A stretch of DNA of 64,000 bases from JAGVPT01 sp963772165 (GTDB lineage Bacteria > Bacteroidota > Ignavibacteria > UBA10030 > UBA8401). Under the pieces are notes generated by a model that searched no databases, had not been told where the DNA came from, and saw only the letters and a program-made list of their open reading frames with translations. Positions 61,928 to 64,000 of this stretch are shown one piece after another. Both the position numbers and the translations under genes were made by a program. The stretch covers positions 1-64,000 of the forward strand of contig CAVYWA010000009.1 of NCBI GenBank assembly GCA_963772165.1. The letters are read 5' to 3'. Within the stretch, counting starts at the first letter, position 1. Each line of letters opens with the position of its first letter.

Positions 61928-63067
61928 CTATGACAGGAGCTCGCCCTGAACGGGAGATGCCGGGAGTGCACCGGCTGAGGAATGCTTCAGTTTTTCCTCG
62001 AAGGTATCAAGCTTGCGCGCAGCTTCGTCATATTTGTTCTTTGCGTTGGTGAGGTGCTTCCCCACTGTCTCAAACTCGTCGGCAAATCTTTTAAGGTCTC
62101 CTTGGAGCCTATCAAGATTTTGGATAATCTCTTTAGCACTCTTCTCTACTTCCATCCCCTTAAACCCGAGCGCCAGCACATGGAGCTGCGCATAAAAGGT
62201 GTTCGGTGAAACGGAAAAGACCCGGCGCTGGACTCCGTAATTGTAGATGTTCGTCTCGTCGTCGTAATCGTCGTTCTTGATAATCGTCTCGTAGTAAATG
62301 TTCTCCGCCGGAATGTACATCAGCGCAAAATCGAACGTTCCTTCATCCGGTGCAATATATTTTTGCGCAATCGCGTCGATGTGTTTCTTCACATCGCTCA
62401 CGAACAATTTATACGAAGATTTCTTCTCGGCCTCGCTTGACGATTCTGCCATCTTCCGGAAATTCTCCAACGGGAATTTCGAGTCGATCGGAATAATGCC
62501 GTTTGCCGTCCTGACAATCGCATCGACGGTATTGCCGTTGCGAAAACGGTACTGGGTGGCATAGGAAGAAGCTGGAATGACCTGTTTCAGCAAGTCCTCG
62601 AGCATCGATTCTCCAAGCCCGCCCCGAAGTTTCGGCGCCTTGAGCAACCCTTCAAGCTGGGCTACACTCACGCCGAGTTGTTTCATTTCTTCCGTTGCCT
62701 GCAGTAATTGTCCCTGGCTCTTTTGCAAATCCCCGATCACTTTCGCGGCCGTGTCGAGTCTCGTGCCGATGGTGCTCGTCTGTGCCGAAAGCTGCTGATT
62801 GACCTGCTCCGTCGTCTTCTGGATCGATTGCGTCACAAGCGCGACTTGTTGATTCAGATTTTCCGACGTCGCCCGCATGCTCTGGAACATCGTATCTGTC
62901 GCAGTTTTTAGGTTCTGGGAGACTTCGCCTCTCAGCGACTCAATTTGCTGCTGTATCAAGGCCGCCGATTGATCGTTTCCGACAGGCTGCTCTCCCTGCT
63001 TTTTCAAAAGGAATACTCCAACCAAACCTGCAAGGACAACGACTAAAATAAGTGTTACAATTTCCAT
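61928..63067 (-). CDS. rmuC: RmuC-family DNA recombination protein
   Basis: The 379-residue protein has an N-terminal membrane anchor (VTLILVVVLAGLVGVFLL), a coiled coil at about 35-130, and the RmuC nuclease-like domain: GGLGESMLEDLLKQVIP, YRFRNGNTVDAIVRTANGII, PIDSKFPLENFRKM and DFALMYIPAENIYYETI. In E. coli RmuC limits inversions at short repeats. A short helical tail ends the protein. It is convergent with the YciI gene, 13 bases apart, with no terminator visible between them. Confidence 0.92.
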   Translation of the reverse strand: MEIVTLILVVVLAGLVGVFLLKKQGEQPVGNDQSAALIQQQIESLRGEVSQNLKTATDTMFQSMRATSENLNQQVALVTQSIQKTTEQVNQQLSAQTSTIGTRLDTAAKVIGDLQKSQGQLLQATEEMKQLGVSVAQLEGLLKAPKLRGGLGESMLEDLLKQVIPASSYATQYRFRNGNTVDAIVRTANGIIPIDSKFPLENFRKMAESSSEAEKKSSYKLFVSDVKKHIDAIAQKYIAPDEGTFDFALMYIPAENIYYETIIKNDDYDDETNIYNYGVQRRVFSVSPNTFYAQLHVLALGFKGMEVEKSAKEIIQNLDRLQGDLKRFADEFETVGKHLTNAKNKYDEAARKLDTFEEKLKHSSAGALPASPVQGELLS

Positions 63068-63116
63068 AGTTTGAGTCTCAGTCTCTCAACTTCGTTGATT
63101 GTTCATTGTTCATTGA

Positions 63117-64000
63117 TTAATACGGTTTCGTAAAAAAAACAAACAAAACTACTGCGAGAATCGAATACTGCAGCACCCGCGCGTATAACATACTCTTTTT
63201 CTTCAATGAATTCCAGACATACGCAATTCCCGCCATTGCCCCGATGAGGAGGATTGTCATTCCCAGAACCTCCGGAACAGAACGCGTTGCTCCAATGATG
63301 ATGGCCAGGCTATCTCCCCTAATAAATAATCCGTAGATGACGAGCAAATGTCCTGTATACGTCACGAGCGATTCCGACCCCAGAAGGCTGACAATTGACC
63401 TTGCCGACCGCGCGGTGCGCTCCCACAACCAAAGCGTCGAAAGAATCATCAAAACGATGCCAAGCCGAACGAACAAAAATTCCGGACTTGCACCCCAAAA
63501 ATCATGTTGCGGAAAAATCTTTACCGGCTGAATATTCGCAATGATTGAGAGAACGATCAGCGCAATCCCAACGGCGAACACTCTCATGAAGAATTTCCCT
63601 TCCGGCATCTTTACCTTGAGAAATGCAAACAGTTGGCCGGTCGCGCCGCCAAACAAGACAAAACTCATCCAGGGAAAGACCGGAAAAAGAGAGCCGTGCA
63701 ATGAATTGATGTAATTCGAAAAGGGAAGCGAGAGCATTCCATCGACATTCATTGTCGACATAGCAGGGCTTGCAAACGCAACAGCACAACCGCCAAGGCA
63801 AAGCAGAACAAGAAAGACACGATGGCTTCTTGCTATCAAGACAAGCAAAAGCATCAACAAGAGCGAAACCGCAATGCACTGAAGAACATCCACCGGCCAA
63901 AACGATCTCCATTCATCCCAGCCGATGAGAAAGGCGAGCTTGTTGAATGAAAAAAAAGGGAGATGCAGTGCATAACCAACTGCCCAGATTTGAAGAATGC
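63117..64000 (-). CDS. HGSNAT/DUF1624-type membrane acyltransferase, 5' end outside window
   Basis: The frame is open to the right edge and beyond, so only the C-terminal ~290 residues are seen. They hold about eight membrane segments (CIAVSLLLMLLLVLIA, FLVLLCLGGCAVAFA, FMRVFAVGIALIVLSIIA). Just inside the right edge the frame reads YALHLPFFSFNKLAFL and WPVDVLQCIAVSLL, the second block like the LQCIALS motif of heparan-alpha-glucosaminide acetyltransferase-like (DUF1624/DUF5009) proteins. SLLGSESLVTYTGHLLV near the end fits too. Such enzymes acetylate envelope sugars across the membrane. The GTG at 63893 is an internal valine, not the start. Confidence 0.78.
   Translation of the reverse strand, partial: ILQIWAVGYALHLPFFSFNKLAFLIGWDEWRSFWPVDVLQCIAVSLLLMLLLVLIARSHRVFLVLLCLGGCAVAFASPAMSTMNVDGMLSLPFSNYINSLHGSLFPVFPWMSFVLFGGATGQLFAFLKVKMPEGKFFMRVFAVGIALIVLSIIANIQPVKIFPQHDFWGASPEFLFVRLGIVLMILSTLWLWERTARSARSIVSLLGSESLVTYTGHLLVIYGLFIRGDSLAIIIGATRSVPEVLGMTILLIGAMAGIAYVWNSLKKKSMLYARVLQYSILAVVLFVFFTKPY

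Overview
The window looks like a chromosomal segment of a Gram-negative bacterium of the Bacteroidota/Ignavibacteria side of the FCB group. This is an inference from several signs: a TAnnTTTG-type promoter in front of an arsR gene, outer-membrane beta-barrels and lipoproteins, a two-component-type propeller with a Y_Y_Y domain, a subclass B1 metallo-beta-lactamase, and a set of secreted glycosidases. No rRNA or tRNA was seen that would fix the taxon.

Region 1 (1-28.7 kb) is an old chromosomal integron cassette array. An IS3-family element of IS407 type is cut by the left edge. After it come about twenty short, mostly unrelated genes, nearly all on the + strand, separated by attC-like sites. 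The attC sites begin with RYYYAAC-like boxes (for example GCCTAAC followed by a CAGTCGCTCAAG-like arm) and the good ones end with GTTAGRC/GTTAGGC boxes. Many are truncated or degenerate, and several cassettes are broken (DUF4386, HicAB, a methyltransferase scrap). Cargo includes a CBM48/thioredoxin fusion, two isoprenylcysteine-methyltransferase-like membrane proteins, a metallo-beta-lactamase-fold lipoprotein, an ArsR-SRPBCC-YdeI operon on the opposite strand with its own operator, two beta-barrels, a GH127 arabinofuranosidase, ClbS/DfsB-like, SGNH and serine hydrolases, a prohibitin, and small membrane proteins. A normally housekeeping fhs gene also sits in it.

Region 2 (28.8-29.75 kb) is an integron integrase (intI) with the IntI-specific insertion and all tyrosine-recombinase residues, followed by a terminator. 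It lies at the end of the array opposite to where the attC orientation predicts attI, and on the same strand as the cassettes.

Region 3 (29.8-39.4 kb) is non-cassette chromosome with small accessory genes: a TcmP-like methyltransferase (a scrap of a relative lies inside the array), a B1 metallo-beta-lactamase with all zinc ligands, a stomatin-like protein, DUF3788, thioesterase, glutaredoxin-like, phosphoesterase, pentapeptide-repeat, methyltransferase and GNAT genes, and a gutted VOC gene.

Region 4 (39.4-56.7 kb) is a + strand carbohydrate cluster: PA14-containing GH31 (alpha-xylosidase-like), a six-hairpin glycosidase, an unrecognised secreted protein, a Gfo/Idh oxidoreductase, GH3, GH42, a DUF1349/TolB-propeller protein and a large propeller sensor. 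The set would suit trimming of side-chain-bearing oligosaccharides such as xyloglucan fragments; no SusC/SusD pair is present.

Region 5 (56.7-64 kb) holds a TPR protein, an ABC/membrane-protein fusion scrap, purU, a fructosamine-kinase/LMW-phosphatase pair, small proteins, rmuC and a partial HGSNAT-like membrane protein. Two copies of a ~108-bp palindromic repeat lie outside the array.

Single-base frameshifts interrupt at least eight otherwise well preserved genes, inside and outside the integron; indel errors in the assembly are as likely a cause as real decay.
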